Source: Clostridiales bacterium
Lineage (GTDB): Bacteria; Bacillota; Clostridia; Oscillospirales; Oscillospiraceae
Direction of reading: 5' to 3'
Assembly: GCA_004555205.1 (NCBI GenBank)
Contig: SFIY01000001.1
Location: forward strand, 1-64,000
DNA: 64,000 nucleotides
The position numbers were made by a program, and so were the translations under genes. Positions 52,020-60,698 of the stretch are shown piece after piece. The first letter of the stretch is position 1. Each line of letters starts with the position of its first letter. The notes beneath the pieces were generated by a model. That model made no database searches. It worked only from the letters and a program-made list of their open reading frames with translations, and was not told the origin of the DNA.

Positions 52020-52739
52020 TTATTCTTCGATGGGCACCAATTCCGCCAACACAATATATCTGGCATCATCAAATTCGTAGGAGCAGGTCGAAAGCGTCAC
52101 AATCGGGTTCTCCGCAGGAATGTCGGTCTGCGCGGTAAAGGTAGAGCGCGACACGCAGCGCTGCAGCTGCTCCATAGTCACATCACCGAAATAGATGTCA
52201 TCATCCGCTTCGACCACCAAACCGGCAAACAGATCCAAGCGGTAATTCTGCTGCGGTGTGAAAAGATACATGCAAGGATGCTTCTTATAAAAATCGGGGT
52301 CTTTATACTTTATCAGATTGGCAAACATAGCGCCTGTTTTCATGTGGTGTCCGTAAAGGATATTGTTGGCGTCCGAAAAATCTGCCGCGCCGTGATAGTC
52401 CATGAAAATCGTGCCGTTGGCATTATAAGAGCCGTCAAGCAGGTGCGATAAATAGTAGTCATTGTCCGAGCCCTGCACCACGGGATAATTGATCTGTGTA
52501 TCCGGGCAATAGATCCACGCAATCACATCGCTGTTGACCTCACGCAGCGCATCGAAATCCACCGTGATCATTTCCAGTTCGGCATCCTCTGTTTTCTCCA
52601 CCTGGACATATTTCGCCGCCTCTTGCGTTACTTGATCGCTTTTATGTTTCTCCCACAGATAGCTTCCTACTTTGTAGGCAGAAAAAGCAAATACGCCGAT
52701 CGACGCAGCCAGCAGCACATAATACGCAGCCTTCTTCAT
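52020..52739 (-). CDS. srtB: Class B sortase
   Basis: 239 residues with one N-terminal membrane helix. The catalytic residues are His131 (ILYGHHMKTG), Cys219 (TLSTC) and Arg227 (DDARYIVLAEL). Class B sortases attach surface proteins to the wall; in C. difficile SrtB uses (S/P)PxTG motifs. Two secreted proteins in this window end with PxTG-like motifs (APVTGD and TPQTGD). No substrate gene is adjacent. A GGAGGCTGCGT site precedes the start. Confidence 0.93.
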   Translation of the reverse strand: MKKAAYYVLLAASIGVFAFSAYKVGSYLWEKHKSDQVTQEAAKYVQVEKTEDAELEMITVDFDALREVNSDVIAWIYCPDTQINYPVVQGSDNDYYLSHLLDGSYNANGTIFMDYHGAADFSDANNILYGHHMKTGAMFANLIKYKDPDFYKKHPCMYLFTPQQNYRLDLFAGLVVEADDDIYFGDVTMEQLQRCVSRSTFTAQTDIPAENPIVTLSTCSYEFDDARYIVLAELVPIEE

Positions 52740-52881
52740 ACGCAGCCTCCTATCAACGCCATCATTTTAGCAAATAATGCGGCTTAAATCAAGGGAAAGC
52801 TATGTCAGACATTAATAAATTGCGCTTTACAGACATAGATAATTGCTGTAAAATAAGGAAAAAAAGGAAGGAGAAGCGTTC

Positions 52882-53922
52882 ATGATTTATTTTAACAGTG
52901 ACTATCTGGAGGGTGCACACCCCTCTATTATGAAACGGCTGATGGAGACCAATATGGCGCAGTCCGTGGGTTACAGTGAGGATGAATACTGTGCTGCGGC
53001 GCGCGAAAAAATCAAAGCGGCCTGTGAAGCGCCCGATGCAGATGTGCATTTTTTGGTGGGCGGCACACAGACCAACACCACGGTGATTGCCTCCATCCTG
53101 CGTCCCTATCAGGGCGTCATCGCGCCTACCACCGGACACATCAATTGCCATGAAACCGGCGCCATTGAGTCCACCGGTCATAAGGTACTGGCCCTGCCCA
53201 CCGATAACGGTAAAATTACCGCTCAGCAGATCGAAGAATACTATCTGTGGCATCATACCAGCCCCGATTTCGAGCATATTGTTATGCCGGGCATGGTCTA
53301 TATTTCCTACCCCACAGAAGGCGGCACCATATACTCCAAGGCGGAGCTGACGGCCATCTACGAAACCTGTCAGCGCTGCGGTCTGCCGCTGTATATTGAC
53401 GGGGCCCGCATGGGTTACGGTCTGATGTCTGACGAATGTGATCTGACACTGCCGGAACTGGCAAGACTGTGCGATGTTTTCTATATCGGCGGCACGAAGG
53501 TCGGCGCGCTGTTCGGTGAGGCGGTGGTGGTGATGAATCCCGCTTTGAAGAAGGATTTCCGTTTCTTTATGAAGCAGCGCGGCGGTATGCTGGCAAAGGG
53601 CCGCCTCTTGGGTATTCAGTTCGATACATTGTTTACCGACGATTTGTACCTGAAGATTTCCCGTCACGCCATTGACATAGCCCATCAGATCCGCGAGATT
53701 TTTGTTTCCGCCGGTTATCCGCTGCTGTTTGACTCCCCCACCAATCAGCAGTATCCCATTATGCCGGACAGCGAGCTGGCCGAGATCGGCAAGAACTTCG
53801 GCTATGAATACTGGGAACGCGTGGATGAGACCCATTCCGGCGTGCGTTTCTGCGCCAGTTGGGCCACCACGCAGGAAAATGTGGACGCCCTGCGTGAAGC
53901 GGTAAACAACTTGAAAAAGTGA
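52882..53922 (+). CDS. Low-specificity L-threonine aldolase-like enzyme
   Basis: 346 residues, fold-type I PLP enzyme. Family features are MIYFNSDYLEGAHPSIMKRL, FLVGGTQTNTTVIASIL, Asp173 in YIDGARMGYGL and the PLP lysine Lys206 in FYIGGTKVGALFGEA. It cleaves threonine or other beta-hydroxy amino acids to glycine. The substrate cannot be fixed from sequence. The ribosome site is AAGGAAGGAGAAGCG. Its terminator abuts Rhs remnants on the other strand. Confidence 0.9.
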   Translation: MIYFNSDYLEGAHPSIMKRLMETNMAQSVGYSEDEYCAAAREKIKAACEAPDADVHFLVGGTQTNTTVIASILRPYQGVIAPTTGHINCHETGAIESTGHKVLALPTDNGKITAQQIEEYYLWHHTSPDFEHIVMPGMVYISYPTEGGTIYSKAELTAIYETCQRCGLPLYIDGARMGYGLMSDECDLTLPELARLCDVFYIGGTKVGALFGEAVVVMNPALKKDFRFFMKQRGGMLAKGRLLGIQFDTLFTDDLYLKISRHAIDIAHQIREIFVSAGYPLLFDSPTNQQYPIMPDSELAEIGKNFGYEYWERVDETHSGVRFCASWATTQENVDALREAVNNLKK

Positions 53923-53935
53923 ACCATGATAGCAA

Positions 53936-53969
53936 TAAAAAGTTGGGAGCGATGCTCCCAACTTTTTTC
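53936..53969 (+). terminator. Terminator of the aldolase-like gene
   Basis: AAAAAGTTGGGAGC-GAT-GCTCCCAACTTTTT. Confidence 0.88.
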
Positions 53970-53973
53970 TTCG

Positions 53974-54298
53974 TTCATATGTTTTTTCGCCAGTAGGATC
54001 AAAATAGCTAAGCGGATTGTTCTTGCGGTATAAGACCATATTAGCACTCAAAATATCGCCAATATCTCAAAATATCATCAATATCTGTAGTAGCATATTT
54101 ATCCGCATTAATAAACCGCCCCACCTCGGGATCATAGTACCGGCTGTTGAGGTAATACAGCCCCGTCTCGGTTGGTTTCTGCTGTGTATCCCGGAGGGGT
54201 TGTCCCCTCCGGGTCTGTGTTTTCGGAATGTTACTTGCCAAAAAAGAGAATATATTTGCTATGTACCGGCAAACATCACCGGTGTGATACCACGGCAC
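53974..54298 (-). pseudogene. Rhs core tip A, frameshifted remnant
   Basis: The core signature TGLYYLNSRYYDPEVGRFINAD continues to ATTDID, where a 19-bp imperfect tandem duplication (54048-54066 and 54067-54085) shifts the frame. In the next frame it goes on ILSANMVLYRKNNPLSYFDPTGEKTYE and ends at the aldolase terminator. Its toxin part is lost. Confidence 0.82.
54048..54085. repeat. 19-bp imperfect tandem duplication
   Basis: TCAAAATATCGCCAATATC followed directly by TCAAAATATCATCAATATC. Its length is not a multiple of three, so it breaks the Rhs frame. Confidence 0.85.
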
Positions 54299-54303
54299 AT
54301 GTC
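54161..54303 (-). repeat. Rhs linker repeat, copy A
   Basis: About 142 bases shared with copy B (54769-54910) and partly with copy C (55946-56050). Each contains a CCCGGAGGGG-type hairpin and the segment CTTGCCAAAAAAGAG. Confidence 0.8.
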
Positions 54304-54304
54304 A

Positions 54305-54712
54305 TCATTCATATTTATATAACTGTATAATAATTCGTGATCGTTTATAATATACCACCATAATTTTATCTTCTTGACGCAATTCTCCACAATAAACATT
54401 CTCAAATAAAAGATAGTTTTTTGTAAGTACTTCGTCATCAAAATAGATATTAGAAAAACTTATTTTTCTAAAAAAATCAAGATGTTCTGCTCCTAAGTTG
54501 CCCATAAATATTGTGCGTTTTTCTTTTGATCCTTCAATTATATCGATGAATAACCTCACTCCCATAATAATTTTATGTATGAAATATAAAGAACCAATTA
54601 GTGCAAGTGCAACAATCACCATGTTGAATTCAATGAAACACAGTCCGACAATTAAAATCAACACAAATATACTTAAAATTGCTTCAATAAGAATATATAA
54701 ATGTTTCTCCAT
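54305..54712 (-). CDS. Membrane protein, possible orphan immunity protein
   Basis: 135 residues, low-GC. Two N-terminal helices (ILIEAILSIFVLILIVGLCFI and VIVALALIGSLYFIHKIIM) are followed by a soluble part. No family recognised. It lies between Rhs linker repeats A and B, the place where immunity genes of displaced Rhs tips are found, so an immunity role is inferred. The toxin that would match it is missing. Confidence 0.55.
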   Translation of the reverse strand: MEKHLYILIEAILSIFVLILIVGLCFIEFNMVIVALALIGSLYFIHKIIMGVRLFIDIIEGSKEKRTIFMGNLGAEHLDFFRKISFSNIYFDDEVLTKNYLLFENVYCGELRQEDKIMVVYYKRSRIIIQLYKYE

Positions 54713-54768
54713 TCTATCCCAAGCACCTACCTATCGAAGTTGAAGTTACTGTTGCATAGACACCAGTC

Positions 54769-54910
54769 CCGTCTCGGCTGGTGTCTGCTATGTCCCCGGA
54801 GGGGTTGTCCCCCTCCGGGACTGCGTTTTCGGAGTGTTTACTTGCCAAAAAAGAGGATGTATTTGCTATGTACCGGCAAGCATCGCCGGTGTGATATCAC
54901 GGCACATGTC
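54769..54910 (-). repeat. Rhs linker repeat, copy B
   Basis: A copy of the Rhs linker seen at 54161 and 55946, without the YYLNSRYYDP core. It separates the two immunity-like genes. Confidence 0.78.
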
Positions 54911-54931
54911 AGGAGGATTCCTGAAACCTTT

Positions 54932-55294
54932 TTAGTCTTCAAATAATATTTCTTGACAAACCACATTGAATTCAAAACCATTTATTAATACCACTTTTAA
55001 CTCATAAAATGGATTCATTAGATTTTTTTCTGAATCATAAGACTCCATCCCATATAATTCATATGTCTTTATCCACATAGGATGTTCACTTGAAATAATC
55101 TTTTCGATAAATACATTTTCAATGATAACCTCATCCCAAGTAAACATTTTACTGATTCCTATACAATTTGAGCAAACAATATTAATCTTTTTTTGTAATG
55201 CATCATTAAAAACGGCTATTAATATTTTATCATATTCAATTACTGTTCTTTCAATTGTACTGTCTCCCCAGAAAATTTCATGATAATCTATCAT
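54932..55294 (-). CDS. Probable immunity protein of the Rhs toxin
   Basis: 120 residues from ATG 55294, which overlaps the toxin stop (ATGA); a GGAGTGGTTAAGAGG site lies before it. It is acidic and low-GC (MIDYHEIFWGDSTIERTVIEYDKILIAVFND). No family is recognised, but a small acidic protein coupled to an Rhs tip is the usual immunity arrangement. Confidence 0.6.
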   Translation of the reverse strand: MIDYHEIFWGDSTIERTVIEYDKILIAVFNDALQKKINIVCSNCIGISKMFTWDEVIIENVFIEKIISSEHPMWIKTYELYGMESYDSEKNLMNPFYELKVVLINGFEFNVVCQEILFED

Positions 55295-55905
55295 CCTCTT
55301 AACCACTCCATTAATCCTGTATAAATTTTTCTAAATGGACCTGTATTTCCTTTTTCTCTTCTATCAATATGAAAATGTGGATTACAATGATATGGATTAT
55401 TTGACCCTTTATATCCAGGTGTCGGATCATGTATTTCTACTCTAATCCTAACTGGACCTCTGGAATCTTTACCGTAGTATTTTCCATTTCTGTTTTCTAG
55501 TTTTGATAAATTGCTACTAAATCCCTTTCGGGTTGCTGGAATCGCATCTCCTGCAGGTGTAACATAATAATCTACTTTTCTCGCAGTCTTTATGGTATCC
55601 GCCACATCATCTGATTTAGTAAGTGCTTTTACCAAAGCTCCTCCACCAGTCACAAAAGGCAATGCCAGACATGCTGCGTCCGCCGCAAGACCAATCCATG
55701 CTCCAACATCATTTGGGTTGTTTACAACATCAATAATACTAGCACCAAAAGAAACTGCATCTAATGCAGTATCCCATACTGCTCCGCTCACGTCTTCTCG
55801 TACTACAGGGTTATTATCGCAATAAGCATACAGATTTTTGTCTGTCAGCCCCATAGGTGAGGCAATTAGGACATCTGTTGTATCTGGGGAAATAAACCGG
55901 CCCAC
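55291..55905 (-). CDS. Rhs-associated C-terminal toxin tip (orphan)
   Basis: The Rhs core ends ETGLYYLNSRYYDPEVGRF just upstream (the frame is open to about 56085, without a good start). Then come NPVVREDVSG, a hydrophobic linker (VVNNPNDVGAWIGLAADAACLALPF) and a toxin-like domain with RVEIHDPTPGYKGSNNPYHCNPHFHIDRRE. The His-rich segment suggests a metal- or acid-base-dependent nuclease or other enzyme, but I cannot name it. The rest of the Rhs protein is absent, so it is a displaced tip. The immunity gene is coupled downstream. Confidence 0.65.
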   Translation of the reverse strand: MGRFISPDTTDVLIASPMGLTDKNLYAYCDNNPVVREDVSGAVWDTALDAVSFGASIIDVVNNPNDVGAWIGLAADAACLALPFVTGGGALVKALTKSDDVADTIKTARKVDYYVTPAGDAIPATRKGFSSNLSKLENRNGKYYGKDSRGPVRIRVEIHDPTPGYKGSNNPYHCNPHFHIDRREKGNTGPFRKIYTGLMEWLRG

Positions 55906-55945
55906 CTCGGGATCATAATACCGGCTGTTGAGGTAATACAGTCCC

Positions 55946-56050
55946 GTTTCGGCTGGTTTCTGCTGTGTACCCGGAGGGGGTTGTCCCCTCCGGGTCTGCT
56001 TTTTCGGAATGATACTTGCAAAAAAGAGGAAGTAATTGCTGGGATAGGTC
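55946..56050 (-). repeat. Rhs linker repeat, copy C
   Basis: Shares the CCCGGAGGGG hairpin and flanks with copies A and B. It leads into the core and toxin tip at 55291-55905. Confidence 0.75.
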
Positions 56051-56056
56051 TGTTTG

Positions 56057-56195
56057 CTACTGATTTCGCAAGTTTTCTATGGGTTTATAGTATTGAGCAA
56101 CCGCTTTTCTCGCTTCTTTTTCTAATTGGAAGTAGTGATCGTATGTTCCGAACGGTTCCGGTTTCCCGGATTTACTATATATTATCACCTCAATG
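56057..56195 (-). pseudogene. C-terminal remnant of a further toxin or immunity gene
   Basis: A frame ends YSKSGKPEPFGTYDHYFQLEK followed by ARKAVAQYYKP and ENLRNQ, with no start codon; it stops at 56057-56059. It may be the end of another displaced Rhs tip. Unrecognised. Confidence 0.4.
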
Positions 56196-56207
56196 AGCTA
56201 TGCCCGT

Positions 56208-56238
56208 AAAAAACCCCCGGCTTTGCCGGGGGTTTTTT
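56208..56238. terminator. Bidirectional terminator
   Basis: AAAAAACCCCCGGC-TTT-GCCGGGGGTTTTTT, mainly for the aminotransferase gene. Confidence 0.92.
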
Positions 56239-56268
56239 ATAATGTAATTGCTGTAAAGCAAAGCTGCT

Positions 56269-57453
56269 TTACTTCAGATTCTCCTTGATGGTCTGGCACA
56301 GAGCGGTGATACCCTCGCGGATCTTATCCTCAGGCATGCAGGAGTAGTTCAGACGCAGGGTGTTCTCGTGACCGCCGTTGGGGAAGAAAGAACCGCCGGG
56401 AACGAAGGCAACCTTCTTCTCCAGACACTTCATCTGCAGGTCCTTGGCGTCCATGTACTCGGGCAGAACGACCCAGGCAAACAGGCCGCCTACGGGGCGG
56501 GTATAGGAGCAGCAATCGGGCAGTTCCTTAGCCAGGGTATCCAGCATCACCGTGCGGCGTACCTTATAGACCTCACGAATCTTGCTGACATGAGCGTCCA
56601 GATCGAACATATCAATCCACTTAGCGGTTTCCATCTGGCCGATGGTGGAAGCCTGCAGAGAAGCTGCCTGCTCCATAAAGTTGTATTTTGCCAGGATTTC
56701 ATCCGCGGCGCAGACCCAACCCAGACGATAGCCGGGAGCCAGAATCTTGGAGAAGGTGCCCAGATAAACGACCAGACCCTTGGTGTCCAGGCTCTTCAGA
56801 GCGGGCATGTATTCACCTTCGAAACGCAGCTCGCCATAGGGGTTATCCTCAATGACGGGAATTTCGTACTTGTTGATAATCTCCATGAACTTATGACGGC
56901 GATCCAGATCCCAGGTACGGCCGGTGGGGTTCTGGAAATCGGGGATGACATAGATCATCTTGACCTTCTCGGTGGTGGCCAGAATCTTCTCCAGCTCTTC
57001 CATAATCATGCCGCCATCATCGGTGGGAACTTCAATGAACTTGGGCTCGCAAGCCTTGAAAGCGTTCACGGCGCCCAGATAGGAGGGGCTTTCCAGCAGC
57101 ACCACATCGCCGGGGTTCAGGAACACGCGGGCGGAGAAATCCAGACCCTGCTGGCTGCCGGAGGTGACCAGAATATGATCCGCGTCCGTGTGGATGTTAT
57201 TCTTGGCCAACATTCTCTCAGCGATCTGCTCACGCAGACGGGGAAAACCTTCGGTGCTGGAATACTGCAGAGCAACACGGCCGTTCTCTTCCAGAACTGC
57301 CTTGGATGCAGCGATCATCTGCTCAACGGGAAACAGCTCGGGTGCGGGCATACCGCCGGCAAAAGAAATAATATCGGGCTTTGCAGTTAGCTTCAGCAGC
57401 TCACGAATTTCGGAGCCCTGCAGCAAGTCCATTCTGCTAGCAAATTGTACCAT
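56269..57453 (-). CDS. PLP-dependent aminotransferase (class I, LysN/MocR-like)
   Basis: 394 residues. Features: ISFAGGMPAPELFPVEQM at the N-terminus, LQYSSTEGFPRLREQIAERM, ILVTSGSQQGLDFSARVF, IPDFQNPTGRTW and the PLP-lysine region YLGTFSKILAPGYRLGW. It resembles 2-aminoadipate or branched/aromatic amino-acid aminotransferases without the regulator domain. The substrate is uncertain. It uses frequent codons; GAGGAGGAAAAATTC precedes the start. Confidence 0.88.
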   Translation of the reverse strand: MVQFASRMDLLQGSEIRELLKLTAKPDIISFAGGMPAPELFPVEQMIAASKAVLEENGRVALQYSSTEGFPRLREQIAERMLAKNNIHTDADHILVTSGSQQGLDFSARVFLNPGDVVLLESPSYLGAVNAFKACEPKFIEVPTDDGGMIMEELEKILATTEKVKMIYVIPDFQNPTGRTWDLDRRHKFMEIINKYEIPVIEDNPYGELRFEGEYMPALKSLDTKGLVVYLGTFSKILAPGYRLGWVCAADEILAKYNFMEQAASLQASTIGQMETAKWIDMFDLDAHVSKIREVYKVRRTVMLDTLAKELPDCCSYTRPVGGLFAWVVLPEYMDAKDLQMKCLEKKVAFVPGGSFFPNGGHENTLRLNYSCMPEDKIREGITALCQTIKENLK

Positions 57454-57753
57454 GAATTTTTCCTCCTCAAATTTTGTCGATATTTCCCCACCTTATAAAA
57501 TGCGGGGAACTCGCACTTGGATACTTTAATTAAAGCACAAATTGTCCGCAAAGTAAATAAAAGGAACGGAAGAAACTTGCCAAAATTGGCACGTTTTTTC
57601 ATTTTTGGCGAGTCCAACAAATTTTCGGAAAAATCTCTCAGCATATTCAACAAAACATTATTTGTGAAAATATAACAAAATTTGCGGCAAATACAAATAT
57701 TTTCTAACCATTATGGTGATATTTTTATTAATTGCGAACACGGACTGACAAAA
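57454..57753. other. AT-rich intergenic stretch
   Basis: No supported gene, RNA or terminator. It is clearly richer in A and T than its neighbours and holds the promoter region of the aminotransferase gene. Confidence 0.5.
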
Positions 57754-58170
57754 TTATGAGCGGTTTTCTTTGGCCTTTACATACGCTGCAGCTTGCAGCA
57801 ATATATCACGGTCCGGCTGATAACGGATTGCGGCAAGAGCTTCGTCAAACGGAAGCCAAAGAGCCTCTTTTACTTCCGCGGCGCGAGGCTCTTTCAGCCC
57901 CTCAAGGCTGGTGCCGAGATAAAAGGTGACAGTGCGCCGATCCCGGGAGCGGGGACTTTCCACCGTGCGGGAAAAAGCGGCGTCCAGCGCAATACGGATA
58001 CCCGTTTCCTCCCAAACCTCGCGTACAGCCGCCTGCTCCGGCGTTTCGTTCTCTTCAATATGTCCCTTCGGAAAGGAAAGGCCGTTAAAGCCGGTGACAA
58101 GCAGCACCATACAGCCGCGGTCAGTGCTCTCCAACACGACGGCACCGTAAGAATTGATGGTATCTAACAT
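57754..58170 (-). CDS. Nudix hydrolase
   Basis: 138 residues. A complete Nudix box runs from Gly36 to Ile58 (GHIEENE, seven residues, REVWEETGI). SYGAVVLES opens the fold and VTFYLGTSLEG follows. It hydrolyses a nucleoside-diphosphate-linked compound; the substrate is unknown. The gene is divergent from the HerA-like ATPase. Confidence 0.92.
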   Translation of the reverse strand: MLDTINSYGAVVLESTDRGCMVLLVTGFNGLSFPKGHIEENETPEQAAVREVWEETGIRIALDAAFSRTVESPRSRDRRTVTFYLGTSLEGLKEPRAAEVKEALWLPFDEALAAIRYQPDRDILLQAAAYVKAKENRS

Positions 58171-58321
58171 ATAAAATCTTCTTTCAGTCTAATGACGGGA
58201 TTTTTGTTAGTATATCACGAAAGCCGCATTTGATAAAGCAATAAAAATTTTTTATGACCGTTTTCTTTTTGCCTTTGGTATGATATACTGGCGGTAAACA
58301 AATATAAAAGGAGAAGATGTC

Positions 58322-59950
58322 ATGCTGAAAGATAAGAAAATTTTCATGGCACGCGCTGAACAACCCCTTTTCCTGCTGCCGCAAATGGCGAACCGCCATG
58401 GCTTGATCGCCGGTGCTACCGGTACCGGTAAAACCATTACCATGAAGGTGATGGCGGAATCTTTTTCCGATATGGGCGTACCCGTCTTTCTGGCAGATGC
58501 CAAGGGCGATTTGACCGGCATGTGCATGGCCGGTGAGGATAGTGAAAATATACGCTCCCGTGTGGAGAAGTTTGCACTGGAAGATTTTCAGCTTAAAAGC
58601 TATCCCACGCGGTTTTGGGATATTTTCGGTGAGCACGGTGTGCCGATTCGCGTGACTGTATCCGATATGGGCCCGATGCTGCTCAGCCGCCTGCTCGGTT
58701 TGACGGATGTGCAGAGCGGTGTGCTGAACGTTGTATTCCGCGTGGCGGACGATCACGGATTGCTTCTGCTGGACCTGAAAGACCTGCGTGCCATGCTGCA
58801 GTATGTGGGTGACAACCGGGCAGAATTTACGACACAGTACGGCAATGTGTCCACGGCCTCTATCGGCGCCATTCAGCGTGCATTACTGGCCTTTGAAGAT
58901 GAGGGCGGTGAGCAGTTTTTCGGTGAACCGGCTTTGGATATCCGCGATTGGATGCGTACCGATTCCGACGGCCGCGGCTTCATCAATGTGCTGCACGCAC
59001 AGCGCCTGATGCACAGCCCTACCGTCTATAGCACCTTCCTGCTGTGGATGCTGACAGAGCTGTTTGAGAGATTGCCGGAAATAGGTGATCCGGATAAGCC
59101 GCGTATGATTTTCTTCTTTGATGAAGCGCATTTGCTGTTTGCGGATGCACCCAAGGCTTTGGTGCAGAAGATTGTGCAGGTGGTGAAGCTGATCCGCTCC
59201 AAGGGTGTGGGTGTCTACTTTATCAGCCAAAGCCCGTCCGATATTCCCGACGATGTGTTGGCGCAGCTGTCTAACCGTATCCAGCATGCACTGCGTGCCT
59301 ATACGCCGGCTGAACAGAAAGCCGTGCGGGCAACCGCCAAGGCATTCCGCGAAAATCCCAACTTTGATGCAGAGCAGGTACTGATGGAACTGGGTGTCGG
59401 CGAGGCATTAGTCAGCTTCCTGGACGAAGAGGGCATCCCCGGTATGGTGGAGCGGGCTAAGATCCTGCCGCCTCAGAGTCTGATGGGCCCTGCTGATGAG
59501 GGCAAAGTGGAGAAGCTGATCGTGGCCGATGAATTTGACCTGAAGTACCGCGAAAATGTGGACCGTGAATCGGCCTACGAAATTCTGGCGCGCGCAACCG
59601 AGGAATTGGCCCTGCAGCGTCAAAGAGAAGAAGAGGAAGCTGCCGCAGAGAAAGAACGGCTGAGAGAAGAAGCAGCGGCCGAAAAAGCACGACAAAAAGA
59701 AATTGCTGCTGAGGAAAAGGCCGCGGAGAAGAGAGCGGCTGCACGCAGTAAAGCTATGCAGAGAGCGGCGACGAACGCGGCAAATTCTGTTGCGCGAGCA
59801 GTCGGCACCAATCTGATCAATTCCGTTACCGGAGGCAAGAAAACTTCGGCAAAGACCATTGCCAAGCGCGCTGCCACCAACGCGCTGAACTCTGTCATGC
59901 GTTCCGGCACCAATGCCGTGATGCGCGGACTGTTCGGCAATAGAAAATAA
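58322..59950 (+). CDS. HerA/YjgR-like ATPase (DUF853)
   Basis: 542 residues. Walker A is GATGTGKT (31-38) and Walker B is IFFFDEAH. The family sequence ANRHGLIAGATGTGKTITMKVMAE, DMGVPVFLADAKGDLTGM, VGVYFISQSPSDIPDDVL and a charged coiled-coil C-terminus (RQREEEEAAAEKERLREE) fit DUF853. The cellular role is not established. GGAGAAGATGTC precedes the start. Confidence 0.9.
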   Translation: MLKDKKIFMARAEQPLFLLPQMANRHGLIAGATGTGKTITMKVMAESFSDMGVPVFLADAKGDLTGMCMAGEDSENIRSRVEKFALEDFQLKSYPTRFWDIFGEHGVPIRVTVSDMGPMLLSRLLGLTDVQSGVLNVVFRVADDHGLLLLDLKDLRAMLQYVGDNRAEFTTQYGNVSTASIGAIQRALLAFEDEGGEQFFGEPALDIRDWMRTDSDGRGFINVLHAQRLMHSPTVYSTFLLWMLTELFERLPEIGDPDKPRMIFFFDEAHLLFADAPKALVQKIVQVVKLIRSKGVGVYFISQSPSDIPDDVLAQLSNRIQHALRAYTPAEQKAVRATAKAFRENPNFDAEQVLMELGVGEALVSFLDEEGIPGMVERAKILPPQSLMGPADEGKVEKLIVADEFDLKYRENVDRESAYEILARATEELALQRQREEEEAAAEKERLREEAAAEKARQKEIAAEEKAAEKRAAARSKAMQRAATNAANSVARAVGTNLINSVTGGKKTSAKTIAKRAATNALNSVMRSGTNAVMRGLFGNRK

Positions 59951-59962
59951 ATGTAATACATA

Positions 59963-59997
59963 GCAAGGGACTGATGTGTTCTACATCAGTCCCTTGC
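59963..59997 (+). terminator. Terminator of the HerA-like gene
   Basis: GCAAGGGACTGATGT/ACATCAGTCCCTTGC hairpin. Confidence 0.75.
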
Positions 59998-60092
59998 TTG
60001 CTGCAGAAATGCCGGAAGGTTTTCTTTTCCATGATATGTTTTGGAAAAACAGGTTTGTGCATCGCCCTGTCATGCTATGACCGCAGGCTTAT

Positions 60093-60533
60093 TCAGCGAT
60101 CGAACGACGGGTTGATATAATAAATGTTCTTCTGATCCATTTTCTCCTTAGCAAGGCGCAGACCCTCGCCGAATCGCTGGAAATGAACGATTTCGCGAGC
60201 CCGAAGGAATTTGATCACATCATTGACATCGGGATCATCGCTCAGACGCAGGATGTTGTCGTAGGTAACGCGCGCTTTTTGTTCTGCCGCCAAATCTTCG
60301 GTCAGATCCGCAATCATGTCACCCTTGACCTGCATGGAGGCGGCGCTCCATGGGAAGCCGGAAGCGGCAGTGGGATAGACGCCGGCGGTATGATCCACAA
60401 AATAGCTGTCAAATCCGGCGGACTTGATTTGATCTTCGGTCATATTGCGGGTTAGCTGATGCACGATGGCGCCTATGATTTCCAAGTGTCCCAGTTCCTC
60501 TGTACCCACATCGACGTCAAAAAGAACACGGGT
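60093..60533 (-). pseudogene. cotJC: Truncated CotJC-like manganese catalase
   Basis: The surviving part (DVGTEELGHLEIIGAIVHQLTRNM to KIYYINPSFDR-type end) holds the catalase-fold helices and the metal-ligand region EELGHLEI, FLRAREIVHFQRFGE. The first 70 or so residues of the family are missing: just before VLFDVDVGTEEL a stop codon appears and the upstream DNA reads as an unrelated frame (EGKERSDKKTGELDASRKA). CotJC is a spore-coat protein. The gene is probably dead. Confidence 0.82.
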
Positions 60534-60658
60534 TTAAAAAAATCCCGGAAAATCAAAGCTTTCCGGCTCGCATCAAGCTCGCCGGTCTTTTTGTCGCTCC
60601 GCTCTTTTCCCTCCCCGGCAGAACCGGGGATTTAGTCCCGCGTCTAAAGGCACTAATA
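60534..60658 (-). other. Foreign sequence replacing the cotJC 5' end
   Basis: One frame of the minus strand gives EGKERSDKKTGELDASRKA and then IFRDFFKPVFFLTSM, unlike CotJC. Origin unknown; possibly a scrap of mobile-element DNA. Confidence 0.4.
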
Positions 60659-60689
60659 AGAGCCTCACTTCACTTGGAAGTGAGGCTCT
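60659..60689 (-). terminator. Terminator of the HIT gene
   Basis: AGAGCCTCACTTC/GAAGTGAGGCTCT hairpin followed by T-rich sequence on the minus strand. Confidence 0.78.
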
Positions 60690-60698
60690 GCTGCTCTT

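Noticed and set aside
52789..54051. 420-residue open frame on the minus strand
   Set aside because: Mostly antisense of the aldolase-like gene; only its first part is the frameshifted Rhs end.
54769..56050. CRISPR-like array
   Set aside because: The repeats are only three, of 100-140 bases, and are Rhs linker copies with genes between them.
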